A stretch of DNA of 64,000 nt, taken from positions 62,001 to 126,000 of the forward strand of contig NZ_CBFHPP010000006.1 in the NCBI RefSeq assembly GCF_965657785.1. The letters are read 5' to 3'. The notes below the pieces were generated by a model. The model did no database searches. It was not told the origin of the DNA and saw only the letters and a list, made by a program, of their open reading frames with translations. Within the stretch, counting starts at the first letter, position 1. Every line of letters starts with the position of its first letter. This DNA comes from Lentibacter sp965657785 (lineage in GTDB: Bacteria > Pseudomonadota > Alphaproteobacteria > Rhodobacterales > Rhodobacteraceae). Positions 51,099 through 59,963 of the stretch are shown here, in pieces. Made by a program: the position numbers and the translations under genes.

Positions 51099-52874
51099 AT
51101 GCCCAGTTACACAGCCCCCGTCAAAGACCTTCAATTCGTCTTGCATGAGGTTCTCAAAGCCAGCGCCTCCGATATCGCGGGCTACAGCGAGCTTGAGCCA
51201 GACTTCACAGCCGCCGTGCTGGAGGAAGCTGGCAAGCTCTGCTCGGATGTCCTCGCGCCGCTAAATGCGGTTGGTGACACAGAAGGCTGCGCGCTGGAAA
51301 ACGGCGTTGTGCGTGTGCCCACAGGCTTCAAAGACGCGTTTGATCAGGTCCGCGCAGGCGGCTGGACGGGCCTTGATATGCCCGAAGCCTACGGCGGCCA
51401 GAATATGCCCTATTTGCTCGGCACAGCTGTTGGCGAGTTGTTTTCCGCCGCAAACCAAGCCTTCACAATGTATCAAGGCCTGACCCATGGTGCCGCCTCC
51501 GCCATTCTGGCCCACGGCACAGACGCCCAAAAAGAGACTTTCCTGCCCAAAATGGTCAGCTGCGAATGGACAGGCACAATGAACCTGACCGAGCCGCACT
51601 GCGGCACAGACCTTGGCCTCATGCGCACCAAAGCCGAGCCGCAAGACGATGGCAGCTTCAAGCTCTCGGGCCAGAAGATCTTCATCTCCTCAGGCGAACA
51701 CGAGATGGCCGACAACATTATCCATTTGGTTCTCGCCAAAATCCCGGGCGGCCCCGACGGGATCAAAGGCGTATCGCTCTTTATCGTGCCCAAATTCATG
51801 GTCAACGAAGACGGCTCCCTTGGCGCGCGCAACGGGGTGAGCTGTGGCGCTCTTGAGGAGAAAATGGGCATTCACGGCAACGCGACCTGCGTGATGAACT
51901 ATGACGCAGCCACAGGCTACTTGCTCGGAACCGAGCACAAAGGAATGCGCGCCATGTTCACCATGATGAACGAAGCCCGCATCGGCGTCGGGATGCAGGG
52001 GTTGGCGCAAGCCGAAGCCGCCTATCAGAACGCTGTTATCTATGCCAAAGACCGCCTCCAAGGCCGCGATGTCACAGGCGTGAAAAACCCCGATGGCCCC
52101 GCCGACCCTCTGATCGTCCACCCCGATGTGCGCCGTATGCTGATGGATCAGAAAAGCTTCGTGGAAGGCGCCCGCGCCTTTATCCTTTGGGGGTCCTCGC
52201 TCATTGATGCCGCCCACCGCGCGGGCGACACAGACGCCGACGGCCTGATCTCGCTGATGACCCCCGTCATCAAAGGCTTCCTCACCGATGTCGGCTATGA
52301 CATGACCGTGCAGGCCCAGCAGGTTTACGGCGGCCACGGCTATATCGAAGAATGGGGAATGTCCCAGTTCACCCGCGATGCGCGCATTGCCATGATCTAT
52401 GAGGGTGCCAACGGCGTTCAGGCGCTTGATCTGGTGGGCCGCAAGCTCGCTCAGGACGGTGGCAAGCACGTGATGGCCTTCTTTGACATGGTCAAAAACT
52501 TCTGCGCCGACCAGAAAGATGTCGCAGGCATGGAAGCCTTCGTCGAGCCGCTCAAAAGCGCCTCCAAAGATCTTCAGGCCGCAGGGATGTTTTTCATGCA
52601 AAACGGCATGAAAAGCCCCAACGCCGCGCTGGCTGGCTCGACAGACTTCATGCACATGATGGGTCACGTCTGCTTGGGCCTGATGTGGGCGCGTATGGCC
52701 CGCGCCAGCCTTGATGCCCTCGCGTCATCTCCCGCTGACGCAGCGTTCTACGAGACGAAGCTCGCCACAGGCCGCTACTATATGGCACGCCGCCTGCCTG
52801 CGACCGCGCTGCATTTGACTCGTATTCAAAGCGGAGCCGAAACAGTCATGGCTCTAAGTGAAGACCAGTTCTGA
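51099..52874 (+). CDS. Acyl-CoA dehydrogenase with C-terminal extension, DmdC-like
   Basis: 591 residues, longer than the usual 380-400 because of an extra C-terminal domain, as in DmdC (3-methylmercaptopropionyl-CoA dehydrogenase) and its paralogues. Starts PSYTAPVKDLQFVLHEVL; the FAD blocks are TEPHCGTDLGLM and SSGEHEMADNI; the catalytic Glu435 is in IYEGANGVQALDLVGRKL. Oxidises acyl-CoA to enoyl-CoA with electrons to ETF. This genus often has several such paralogues, so DMSP metabolism is possible, but general short/medium acyl-CoA oxidation fits the thiolase/FadB neighbours equally well. Confidence 0.9.
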   Translation: MPSYTAPVKDLQFVLHEVLKASASDIAGYSELEPDFTAAVLEEAGKLCSDVLAPLNAVGDTEGCALENGVVRVPTGFKDAFDQVRAGGWTGLDMPEAYGGQNMPYLLGTAVGELFSAANQAFTMYQGLTHGAASAILAHGTDAQKETFLPKMVSCEWTGTMNLTEPHCGTDLGLMRTKAEPQDDGSFKLSGQKIFISSGEHEMADNIIHLVLAKIPGGPDGIKGVSLFIVPKFMVNEDGSLGARNGVSCGALEEKMGIHGNATCVMNYDAATGYLLGTEHKGMRAMFTMMNEARIGVGMQGLAQAEAAYQNAVIYAKDRLQGRDVTGVKNPDGPADPLIVHPDVRRMLMDQKSFVEGARAFILWGSSLIDAAHRAGDTDADGLISLMTPVIKGFLTDVGYDMTVQAQQVYGGHGYIEEWGMSQFTRDARIAMIYEGANGVQALDLVGRKLAQDGGKHVMAFFDMVKNFCADQKDVAGMEAFVEPLKSASKDLQAAGMFFMQNGMKSPNAALAGSTDFMHMMGHVCLGLMWARMARASLDALASSPADAAFYETKLATGRYYMARRLPATALHLTRIQSGAETVMALSEDQF

Positions 52875-52901
52875 CGTTTTACCAATAAGGAGCTTTGCCC
52901 A

Positions 52902-53114
52902 ATGCCAAAACGCTTCCGCCTGACCCGCCGTTTTCCCGCCGCAATGACGGAAGACGGCTACCGCAGGCTCAAGCGCTTCGCCTCCGACGCGGGGCTGGAT
53001 GAGGGCGAGGCGCTGAGTTTTCTGTTTGAAAACTTTGAAAGCGTCATGAACCACGAAAACCTGACGGCGCGCCTCAGGCTCTTCAATTCGGAGCTGGACG
53101 CGCGCAAAAGATAA
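52902..53114 (+). CDS. Small unknown protein (70 aa)
   Basis: The gene has AAGGAG ten bases before ATG and sits cleanly between two acyl-CoA dehydrogenase genes. The protein is charged and probably helical: MPKRFRLTRRFPAAMTEDGYR at the start, an acidic DEGEALSFLFENFES middle, and a basic end. The middle resembles ribbon-helix-helix-like or small adaptor sequences only vaguely. I recognise no family. Conserved place in the operon would support a role in regulating or assembling the enzymes. Confidence 0.75.
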   Translation: MPKRFRLTRRFPAAMTEDGYRRLKRFASDAGLDEGEALSFLFENFESVMNHENLTARLRLFNSELDARKR

Positions 53115-53137
53115 ATCTTCTGGGGAGGAGAAAGACT

Positions 53138-54277
53138 ATGGCTTCCGCATGGATGACCGAAGAACACCAAATGATCGCCGATATGACGCAGAAGTTCATC
53201 ACCGAGGAATGGATGCCGCGGTATGACACATGGCGCAAACAAGGCGAGATGGACCGCTCCACATGGAACGAGGCGGGCGCGCTCGGCCTCCTTTGCCCGT
53301 CGATCCCCGAAGAATACGGCGGCGCAGGCGGCGATTTCGGCCACGAAGCCGCAATCCTGATCGAAGCCTCCCGCGCCAATCTGGCGAGCTGGGGCAATGG
53401 CATTCACTCGGGCATCGTTGCCCATTACATCCTCGCCTATGGCTCTGAAGAGCAGAAAAAGCGCTGGCTGCCCAAGATGGTCTCGGGCGAAATGGTCGGC
53501 GCGCTAGCGATGACAGAGCCGTCCGGCGGCTCCGATGTGCAGCGGATCAAAACCCGCGCCATCAAAGACGGCAACGCCTACCGCCTCACCGGCTCCAAGA
53601 CCTTTATCACCAATGGCCAACACGCCGACCTCATAATTGTTGCGGCCAAAACAGACCCCAAAGAAGGCTCCAAAGGCACGTCTCTCATTGTCGTTGAAGC
53701 CGACGGCGCGACAGGCTTCTCCCGTGGGCGCAACCTTGACAAAGTCGGCTGCCATGCCGCCGACACCTCCGAGCTGTTCTTTGACAACGTCGAAATCCCG
53801 CCCGAAAACCTGCTCGGCGGCGAAGAAGGCCAAGGCTTTTATCAGATGATGAAACAGCTCCCCCAAGAGCGCCTCATCATCGGCTGCGGCGCCGTCGGCG
53901 CCATGCAGGGCGCCGTCGAACGCACGATAGAATACTGCCGCGAGCGCGAAGCCTTCGGCGGCCCGATCATGCAGTTCCAGAACACCCGCTTCAAACTCGC
54001 CGAATGCAAAACCAAACTCACAGTCGCCCGCGCCTTTCTGGACGAGTGCATGGCCGAACACCTGCGCGGCGAACTAACGGTCGAAAAAGCCGCAATGGCC
54101 AAATACTGGCTCACCGACACCCAAGGCGAAGTGCTGGACGAATGTGTCCAGCTCCACGGCGGCTATGGCTATATGCAGGAATACGCCATCGCCGAAATGT
54201 GGGCCGACGCCCGTGTGCAGCGCATCTACGGCGGCACCAATGAAATCATGAAAGAGCTGATCTCCAGAAACCTCTGA
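53138..54277 (+). CDS. Acyl-CoA dehydrogenase (long-chain-type)
   Basis: 379 residues. FAD-binding blocks ALAMTEPSGGSDVQRI and TGSKTFITNGQHADLI. The usual YEG Glu is replaced by Gly in RIYGGTNEIMKE, while E244 in QLPQERLIIG stands where long-chain and isovaleryl enzymes have their base. It is therefore likely a long- or branched-chain acyl-CoA dehydrogenase. Preceded by GGGGAGGAG. It may work after the DmdC-like enzyme or on a different chain length. Confidence 0.93.
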   Translation: MASAWMTEEHQMIADMTQKFITEEWMPRYDTWRKQGEMDRSTWNEAGALGLLCPSIPEEYGGAGGDFGHEAAILIEASRANLASWGNGIHSGIVAHYILAYGSEEQKKRWLPKMVSGEMVGALAMTEPSGGSDVQRIKTRAIKDGNAYRLTGSKTFITNGQHADLIIVAAKTDPKEGSKGTSLIVVEADGATGFSRGRNLDKVGCHAADTSELFFDNVEIPPENLLGGEEGQGFYQMMKQLPQERLIIGCGAVGAMQGAVERTIEYCREREAFGGPIMQFQNTRFKLAECKTKLTVARAFLDECMAEHLRGELTVEKAAMAKYWLTDTQGEVLDECVQLHGGYGYMQEYAIAEMWADARVQRIYGGTNEIMKELISRNL

Positions 54278-54280
54278 CGC

Positions 54281-54334
54281 CCTTTCTGTTTGCTCAAAAT
54301 ATCCTGCGGGGGTCTGGGGGTGCAAAACCCCCAG
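54281..54334. repeat. Copy of the AAAATATCC element with single hairpin
   Basis: Core CCTTTCTGTTTGCTCAAAAT-ATCCTGCGGGGG (54281-54312) then CTGGGGGT-GCAAA-ACCCCCAG (54314-54334). Lies between acyl-CoA dehydrogenase and GST genes, both plus strand, so its T-tract is upstream of the hairpin relative to them; it does not look like their terminator. Confidence 0.75.
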
Positions 54335-54359
54335 CTCCGCCAGCCAAAAGGACCACGCC

Positions 54360-54992
54360 ATGACAATCAAACTTCACTGCTTCGGCGAAAGCGGCAACGC
54401 CTACAAAGCCGCGCTCGCGCTTGAGCTGTCTGGCCTGCCGTGGGAGCCTGTCTATGTCGACTTCTTCGGCGGTGCCGCCCGCACCCCCGAATGGCGCGAC
54501 AAAAACGTGATGGGCGAAGCCCCCGTGCTGGAAGACGGCGATATCCGCCTGACCCAGTCAGGCGTGATCCAGCAATATATCACCGACAAAAGCGGCAAAT
54601 TCGGCGGCGCTCCCGAGGATAAATACGAGGTCCTGCGCTGGGTGCTCTGGGACAATCACAAGATGTCATCCCAAGCGGGCGTGACGCGCTTTCTGATGAA
54701 TTTCCTGCCCGAAGACAAACGCCCGCAAGAGGTCATCGGCTTTCTGCAAGGCCGTCTCAAGGGCGCCTATGCCACGCTTGAGGCCCATCTTGAGGGCCGC
54801 GACTATATCGTCGGCTCAGGCCTGACAAACGCCGATCTCTCAAACTGCGGCTATCTCTTTTATCCAGAGCCGTTTGGCTTTGTGCGCGCCGACTGGCCCA
54901 ATATCGACCGCTGGCTCGCCAATATCGAAAACACCGAAGGGTTCAAATACCCCTATGATCTGATGCCCGGCAGCCCCGCTGACCGCGCCTAA
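54360..54992 (+). CDS. Glutathione S-transferase family protein
   Basis: 210 residues. N-terminal thioredoxin-like part (KLHCFGESGNAYKAALALELSGLPWEPVYVDFF; DGDIRLTQSGVIQQYI with the Gln-Ser pair for glutathione) and C-terminal helical part (YATLEAHLEGRDYIVGSGLTNADLSNCGYLFYPE). Ser/Tyr catalytic group near GESGNAYK. In this operon it may detoxify reactive intermediates; no direct proof. Preceded by AAAAGGA. Confidence 0.9.
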   Translation: MTIKLHCFGESGNAYKAALALELSGLPWEPVYVDFFGGAARTPEWRDKNVMGEAPVLEDGDIRLTQSGVIQQYITDKSGKFGGAPEDKYEVLRWVLWDNHKMSSQAGVTRFLMNFLPEDKRPQEVIGFLQGRLKGAYATLEAHLEGRDYIVGSGLTNADLSNCGYLFYPEPFGFVRADWPNIDRWLANIENTEGFKYPYDLMPGSPADRA

Positions 54993-55019
54993 ATTCTTGC
55001 GAACGACAGGAGTCACACC

Positions 55020-56231
55020 ATGACCGAAGCCTATATCTACGACGCCGTGCGCACGCCCCGTGGCAAGGGCCGCAAAGACGGCAGCCTGCACGAAGTCTCC
55101 GCCGCGCGTCTCTCCGCCGTGGCGCTCAATGCCCTCAAAGAGCGCAATGGTCTTGACGGCCACGCCGTTGAAGACGTCATCTGGGGCAATGTCACGCAAG
55201 TCGCCGAGCAAGGGGCCTGCCTTGCGCGCACAGCCGTTCTCGCCTCCGATCTGGATGAAAGCATCCCCGGCCTCTCGATCAACCGCTTCTGCGCCTCAGG
55301 CCTTGAGGCCGTCAATCTGGCCGCCAATCAGGTCCGCGGCGGCGCGGGCAACGGTTATATCGCCGGCGGCGTCGAGTGTATGAGCCGCGTGCCCATGGGC
55401 AGTGACGGTGGCGCAATCGCCGTTGATCCCGCCATCGCGATTGACAACTACTTTGTCCCCCAAGGCATCTCCGCCGACATCATCGCCACCAGATATGGCT
55501 TCACCCGCGACCAAGCCGACGCCATGGCCGTCGAAAGCCAGAAGCGCGCCAAAGCCGCGTGGGACGCGGGCCATTTCTCCCGCTCCGTCGTGCCTGTCTA
55601 TGATGTCAACGGCCTGCCCATTCTGGCCTATGACGAGTTCATGCGCCCCGAAACCGATATGCAAAGCCTCGGCGCGCTGAACCCCTCGTTCAAGCAAATG
55701 GGCGAGGTCATGCCCGGCTTTGACAAGATCGCATTGCTGAAATACCCCGAGCTTGAGCGCATCAATCACATTCACCACGCGGGCAACTCCTCAGGCATCG
55801 TTGATGGCGCAGCCGCTGTCCTCATTGGCAACAAAGAGCTCGGCGAGCAACTGGGCCTCAAGCCGCGCGCGCGCATCCGCGCCACCGCCAAGATCGGCAC
55901 AGACCCGACAATCATGCTCACAGGCCCCGTCCCCGTGACAGAGAAAATCCTGCGCGAAAGCGGCATGAGCATCGGCGACATCGACCTTTTTGAAGTCAAC
56001 GAAGCTTTCGCCTCGGTCGTCATGCGCTTTGAGCAGGCGTTTGATGTCGATCACGCCAAGGTCAACGTCAACGGCGGCTCCATCGCCATGGGCCACCCGC
56101 TCGGTGCGACAGGTGCAATGATCCTCTCCGCCCTGCTGGATGAGCTTGAGCGCAGCGATAAAGAGACAGGCCTCGCCACGCTCTGCATCGGCTCAGGCAT
56201 GGGCGCCGCAACAATCATCGAACGGGTCTAA
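55020..56231 (+). CDS. fadA: Acetyl-CoA C-acyltransferase (thiolase)
   Basis: 403 residues. Cleaves 3-ketoacyl-CoA. Acylating Cys91 in NRFCASGLEAVNLAA; the second block GGSIAMGHPLGATGA has the His; the third, LCIGSGMGAATIIE, has the other Cys position (C in TLCIGSGMG). The family is the FadA/FadI type of beta-oxidation. Upstream of the FadB-type gene with one small unknown between, so works as part of the multienzyme complex. Confidence 0.92.
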   Translation: MTEAYIYDAVRTPRGKGRKDGSLHEVSAARLSAVALNALKERNGLDGHAVEDVIWGNVTQVAEQGACLARTAVLASDLDESIPGLSINRFCASGLEAVNLAANQVRGGAGNGYIAGGVECMSRVPMGSDGGAIAVDPAIAIDNYFVPQGISADIIATRYGFTRDQADAMAVESQKRAKAAWDAGHFSRSVVPVYDVNGLPILAYDEFMRPETDMQSLGALNPSFKQMGEVMPGFDKIALLKYPELERINHIHHAGNSSGIVDGAAAVLIGNKELGEQLGLKPRARIRATAKIGTDPTIMLTGPVPVTEKILRESGMSIGDIDLFEVNEAFASVVMRFEQAFDVDHAKVNVNGGSIAMGHPLGATGAMILSALLDELERSDKETGLATLCIGSGMGAATIIERV

Positions 56232-56240
56232 GCCAAACCG

Positions 56241-56717
56241 ATGATGTGCCCTAAAGACATATATCAAGCTCACCTCGACGCCGTCGGGCAAGCCTTATGG
56301 GATATGGATTTTTCCACAGTGCTGGATCACCTCCACTATCCCTGCTTTATCGAGACAGATGACGCGACCTTGCATATCCCCACGAGAGAGTCCTACCTGC
56401 CCTCCCTCAAAAGCCTTCGCGCCAACCTCACCAGGCATGGGGTTACAGCCTACTACAGGATCTGCCGTGAAGCGATTTTCGCGCATGAAGATCCAAACCG
56501 TATCGAAGGCATTCACGAGGTCTACGCCCTTAGCGGTGCAACCCCCGTGATCGAGCCTTGCCTCACCCAAATGACACTGATTCAACGAGATGAAAAATGG
56601 CTAGGCGCAGGCCTGCGCGCAGCCACCTCAAACACGCATTGGCAGTTGATCAAACACCCCGAGCCAAAGAACGGCTCTCCAGCGGCAACCGCTGAGTTAA
56701 AGGAGACACAATCATGA
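56241..56717 (+). CDS. Unknown protein (158 aa) inside the fad operon
   Basis: I do not recognise a firm family. The pattern LDAVGQALWDMDFSTVLDHLHYPCFIETDD and later TPVIEPCLTQMTLIQRDEKWLGAG suggests an NTF2/SnoaL-like cone, from the helix-plus-curved-sheet spacing, but this is weak. The base composition looks a little more AT-rich than the neighbours, and the leader before ATG 56241 has no clear RBS (56244 is an alternative). It overlaps the FadB-type gene by ATGA, so translation is linked. Confidence 0.65.
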   Translation: MMCPKDIYQAHLDAVGQALWDMDFSTVLDHLHYPCFIETDDATLHIPTRESYLPSLKSLRANLTRHGVTAYYRICREAIFAHEDPNRIEGIHEVYALSGATPVIEPCLTQMTLIQRDEKWLGAGLRAATSNTHWQLIKHPEPKNGSPAATAELKETQS

Positions 56718-58912
56718 GTGATTTCACCCTCGCAAAAGACGCCCAAGGCATCGCCACCATCACATGGGACACGGCTGGAAAGTCGATGAATGTGATGAGC
56801 ATTCAGGGCTTTTCCGATCTCTCCGATCTGGTTGATGATGCCCTCGCAGATGATGCCGTCAAAGGCATCATCATCACCTCTGGCAAAGCGGGCAGCTTCG
56901 CAGGCGGCATGGACCTCAACGTGATCGCCAAGATGAAAGACGACGCAGGCGACGAGCCAGCCAAAGGCCTCTTTGATGGCGTCATGGGGATGCACGCCGT
57001 CCTGCGCAAAATCGAACGCGCAGGCATGGACCCGAAGACAAACAAAGGCGGCAAGCCCGTCGCCTGCGTCATGCCGGGCACAGCCCTCGGCATCGGCTTT
57101 GAAATTCCCCTCGCCTGCCACCGCACCTTTGTGGCGAACAACCCGAAAGCCAAAATCGGCCTGCCCGAAATCATGGTCGGCATCTTCCCCGGTGCAGGCG
57201 GCACAACCCGCCTTGTGCGCAAACTCGGCGCAATGGCCGCAGCACCTTTCCTGTTGCAAGGCAAGCTCTCCGATCCCGTCAAAGCCAAGCAAGCAGGCCT
57301 CGTTGACGAGGTCTCAGATGATCCGATGGCAGACGCCCGCGCATGGGTGCTTTCCGAGCCAAACATCGTCAAACCATGGGATGAAAAGGGCTACAAAATG
57401 CCCGGCGGCACGCCCTATCACCCCGCCGGTTTCATGACTTTCCTTGGCGCTTCCGTCATGGTCCACTCCGAAACCCAAGGCGCATTCCCCGCGGCCAAGG
57501 CGCTCTTGTCCGCCGTCTACGAAGGCGCGCTGGTGCCCTTTGACACCGCCCTCAAGATCGAGACACGCTGGTTCGTCCACACCCTGATGAACCCGAGTTC
57601 CGCCGCCATGATCCGCTCGCTCTTCATCAACAAAGAAGCGCTCGACAAAGGCGCAGTTCGCCCCGCAGGTGTGCCTGATCAGCGCGTCAAAAAGCTCGGC
57701 GTCCTAGGCGCAGGCATGATGGGCGCAGGCATAGCTCTTGTCTCGGCCCAAGCAGGTATCGACGTTGTGCTCATTGATCGCGACCAAGCCGCCGCCGACA
57801 AGGGCCGCGCCTATACCGCCAGCTACATGGACAAAGGGATCGCCCGCAAAAAAGCGACACCCGAGAAGAAAGAAGAGATCCTCGCGCGCATCACAGCGAC
57901 GCCTGACCTTGATGCCCTCAAAGACTGTGATCTGATCATCGAAGCGGTGTTTGAAGACCCGAGCGTCAAAGCCGAGATGACCAAAAAGGTCGAAGCCGTG
58001 ATCCCCGAAGATTGCATCTTTGCCTCCAACACCTCGACCCTGCCGATCACCGATCTGGCCAAAGCCTCCTCGCGCGCCGAGCAGTTCATCGGCATTCACT
58101 TCTTCTCGCCCGTCGAGAAAATGCTGCTCGTCGAGATCATCAAAGGCGAGAAAACAGGTGACCGCGCCGTCGCCAAGGCGCTCGACTATGTCCGCCAGAT
58201 CCGCAAAACCCCGATCGTTGTGAATGATGCGCGCTTCTTCTACGCCAACCGCTGCATCATCCCCTATATCAACGAGGGCCTGCGCATGGTCACAGAAGGG
58301 GTCGCCCCCTCGCTGATCGACAACGCCGCGCGCCAGCTTGGCTTTCCTGTCGGCCCGCTTCAGCTCAATGACGAAACCTCGATTGATCTCGGCGCCAAAA
58401 TTGCCCGCGCCACCAAAGCCGCCATGGGCGCAGACTATCCCGACAGCCCGTCAGACGACCTTATCTTCTGGATGGAGGCCGAGGGCCGCTTGGGCCGCAA
58501 GGCCAACGCGGGCTTTTTTGACTATGACGACAAAGGCAAGCGCACAGGCTTCTGGCCCGGTCTGGGCGAAAAATACCCCCTCGCAGAGGAGCAGCCGAGC
58601 CTCATTGAGGTGCAAGAGCGGCTCATGTTCGCACAAGTCTTGGAGGCCGTGCGCGCCCTCGAAGAAGGCGTGCTCATGGACATCCGCGAAGGCGATGTCG
58701 GGGCCATCCTCGCATGGGGCTTCGCGCCGTGGTCAGGTGGCCCGCTCTCATGGCTCGACATGATCGGAACACCCTACGCCGCCGAGCGCACAGCCGAACT
58801 GGCCGCGCAATACGGCCCCCGATTTGCGACACCAGCGCTGCTGGAGGACATGGCGAAAAAAGGACAGAGCTTTTACACGCGCTTCGCCCCGTCAGCCGAC
58901 AAAGCGGCCTAA
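56714..58912 (+). CDS. fadB: Multifunctional fatty-acid oxidation enzyme (FadB/FadJ type)
   Basis: 732 residues. Residues about 1-190: enoyl-CoA hydratase fold (KGIIITSGKAGSFAGGMDLN; PEIMVGIFPGAGGTTRLVRKLG with the catalytic Glu's). About 325-500: NAD-binding 3-hydroxyacyl-CoA dehydrogenase (KKLGVLGAGMMGAGIALVSAQAGI; IHFFSPVEKMLLVEII). About 505-732: two C-terminal helical domains (NDARFFYANRCIIPYINEGLRM, FFDYDD). It performs hydration and oxidation in beta-oxidation. AAAGGAG precedes the ATG inside the upstream gene. Followed by a hairpin. Confidence 0.95.
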   Translation: MSDFTLAKDAQGIATITWDTAGKSMNVMSIQGFSDLSDLVDDALADDAVKGIIITSGKAGSFAGGMDLNVIAKMKDDAGDEPAKGLFDGVMGMHAVLRKIERAGMDPKTNKGGKPVACVMPGTALGIGFEIPLACHRTFVANNPKAKIGLPEIMVGIFPGAGGTTRLVRKLGAMAAAPFLLQGKLSDPVKAKQAGLVDEVSDDPMADARAWVLSEPNIVKPWDEKGYKMPGGTPYHPAGFMTFLGASVMVHSETQGAFPAAKALLSAVYEGALVPFDTALKIETRWFVHTLMNPSSAAMIRSLFINKEALDKGAVRPAGVPDQRVKKLGVLGAGMMGAGIALVSAQAGIDVVLIDRDQAAADKGRAYTASYMDKGIARKKATPEKKEEILARITATPDLDALKDCDLIIEAVFEDPSVKAEMTKKVEAVIPEDCIFASNTSTLPITDLAKASSRAEQFIGIHFFSPVEKMLLVEIIKGEKTGDRAVAKALDYVRQIRKTPIVVNDARFFYANRCIIPYINEGLRMVTEGVAPSLIDNAARQLGFPVGPLQLNDETSIDLGAKIARATKAAMGADYPDSPSDDLIFWMEAEGRLGRKANAGFFDYDDKGKRTGFWPGLGEKYPLAEEQPSLIEVQERLMFAQVLEAVRALEEGVLMDIREGDVGAILAWGFAPWSGGPLSWLDMIGTPYAAERTAELAAQYGPRFATPALLEDMAKKGQSFYTRFAPSADKAA

Positions 58913-58921
58913 AAACTAGCA

Positions 58922-58950
58922 AGCGGGTGCGCGTCACAGGCGCACCCGCT
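58922..58950 (+). terminator. GC-rich hairpin after the FadB-type gene
   Basis: AGCGGGTGCGC and GCGCACCCGCT are perfect 11-bp complements around GTCACAG, 10 bp after the stop. No T-tract follows, so it may act as an mRNA-protecting or Rho-assisted end. Confidence 0.7.
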
Positions 58951-59306
58951 CTACTGTGACCGGACGTTGCAAACGCAAGACTCTGGCGAGCCGGGGATTA
59001 CAAAAGCGCAGCATTGCACAGGCACAGATACCTGCCGAACACCACGCAAAACAAAGGAGTTGGGCCGCATCTCGCGGCGCTCTCTGGCGTGCCGCGCCAC
59101 GCGCGCGCAAGCCTATCCCCCAAGTGTTCAGCCGCTGGCAGACGGCATTTAACTCTTGATACAAATTGTCTCCGAATCCTGTTGGCGATAGGGCCAAATT
59201 AAGACAATTTCAGGGCATTTATTTCCCAAATATGGCAACAATATGGCCAAATCAGCCTTATTGTTGCCATTTGAGCACCAATACCACAGCCCAACCCCGC
59301 TCAAAC
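58951..59306. other. Non-coding stretch between the fad operon and the sulfotransferase gene
   Basis: No gene with support on either strand. The right half is clearly AT-richer than the surroundings and has two long inverted repeats: AAATTGTCT/AGACAATTT (59163-59171 and 59202-59210) and ATGGCAACAATA/TATTGTTGCCAT (59232-59270). Confidence 0.6.
59232..59270 (-). terminator. 12-bp perfect inverted repeat downstream of the sulfotransferase gene
   Basis: ATGGCAACAATA (59232-59243) and TATTGTTGCCAT (59259-59270) with a 15-base loop. Minus-strand transcripts of the sulfotransferase gene reach it 36 bases after the stop; only ATATTTGGG follows, so termination is plausible but not certain. Confidence 0.55.
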
Positions 59307-59954
59307 CTAGCCAAAGCAATACCCAAACCGCGCAATATCCACAGCCGACATCTGCGCCACCGCCTCACACTCCGCTGCGCTGTAATAGCGCCGATAGTCC
59401 CGCTCGCGCAGGCTTGCATTGGCGCGGGGCAAGGCAAGCTCAAATCCCAGATGCTCCGCAAGCGGCGCTGAATCTTGGGCAAAATGCTCAAGCCTGATGA
59501 AAAGCGCCTGCCGCGCCCGCCCATCGCTGCCCGCCATATAGCTTTCATAAGGATGCGCTTTCATCGCCCCCACCACCTCGGGCGCGCGCAAAAAACCGCC
59601 AAAATCAAGCCGCTTGGCCGCCCCGACAGCAGGGTGCTCAAAGCGCTGCGCCTTGAGCCAGTGATAATAGCTCACCATCCTGTCCCAAGGGTTGCGCACC
59701 AGCGTAAAGCAAAGCATCTGCTCGATCTCACCGTCGCTCACCAGCCCCTCGATGTCGGCCAATGTCGAATGCTTCCAAAGCCGCCCGCGCGCAGGCGCAC
59801 CCACAAGCTTCTTGCGCCGCTTCTGCGCCTTGGGCGTATCCCCGAGCATCAGATCGTCGCGCATCGCCCGCGCCTCAAGCGCCAGCGCAAGCGAAGTCCC
59901 CCCCGTTTTCGGGATATGCACAAAAATATACTGCCGCCCGCGCGAAATAATCAT
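59307..59954 (-). CDS. Sulfotransferase family 2-type protein
   Basis: 215 residues. The PAPS-binding loop is FVHIPKTGGTSLALALEARA (about residues 12-31), and the second block LVRNPWDRMVSYYHWLKAQR (about 81-101) holds the 3'-phosphate-binding RNP. Transfers sulfate from PAPS to a sugar or other acceptor; marine bacteria use such enzymes for surface polysaccharides, but no glycan genes are adjacent. Lies 9 bp from the EamA gene on the same strand. Confidence 0.88.
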   Translation of the reverse strand: MIISRGRQYIFVHIPKTGGTSLALALEARAMRDDLMLGDTPKAQKRRKKLVGAPARGRLWKHSTLADIEGLVSDGEIEQMLCFTLVRNPWDRMVSYYHWLKAQRFEHPAVGAAKRLDFGGFLRAPEVVGAMKAHPYESYMAGSDGRARQALFIRLEHFAQDSAPLAEHLGFELALPRANASLRERDYRRYYSAAECEAVAQMSAVDIARFGYCFG

Positions 59955-59963
59955 GGCAAAAGC

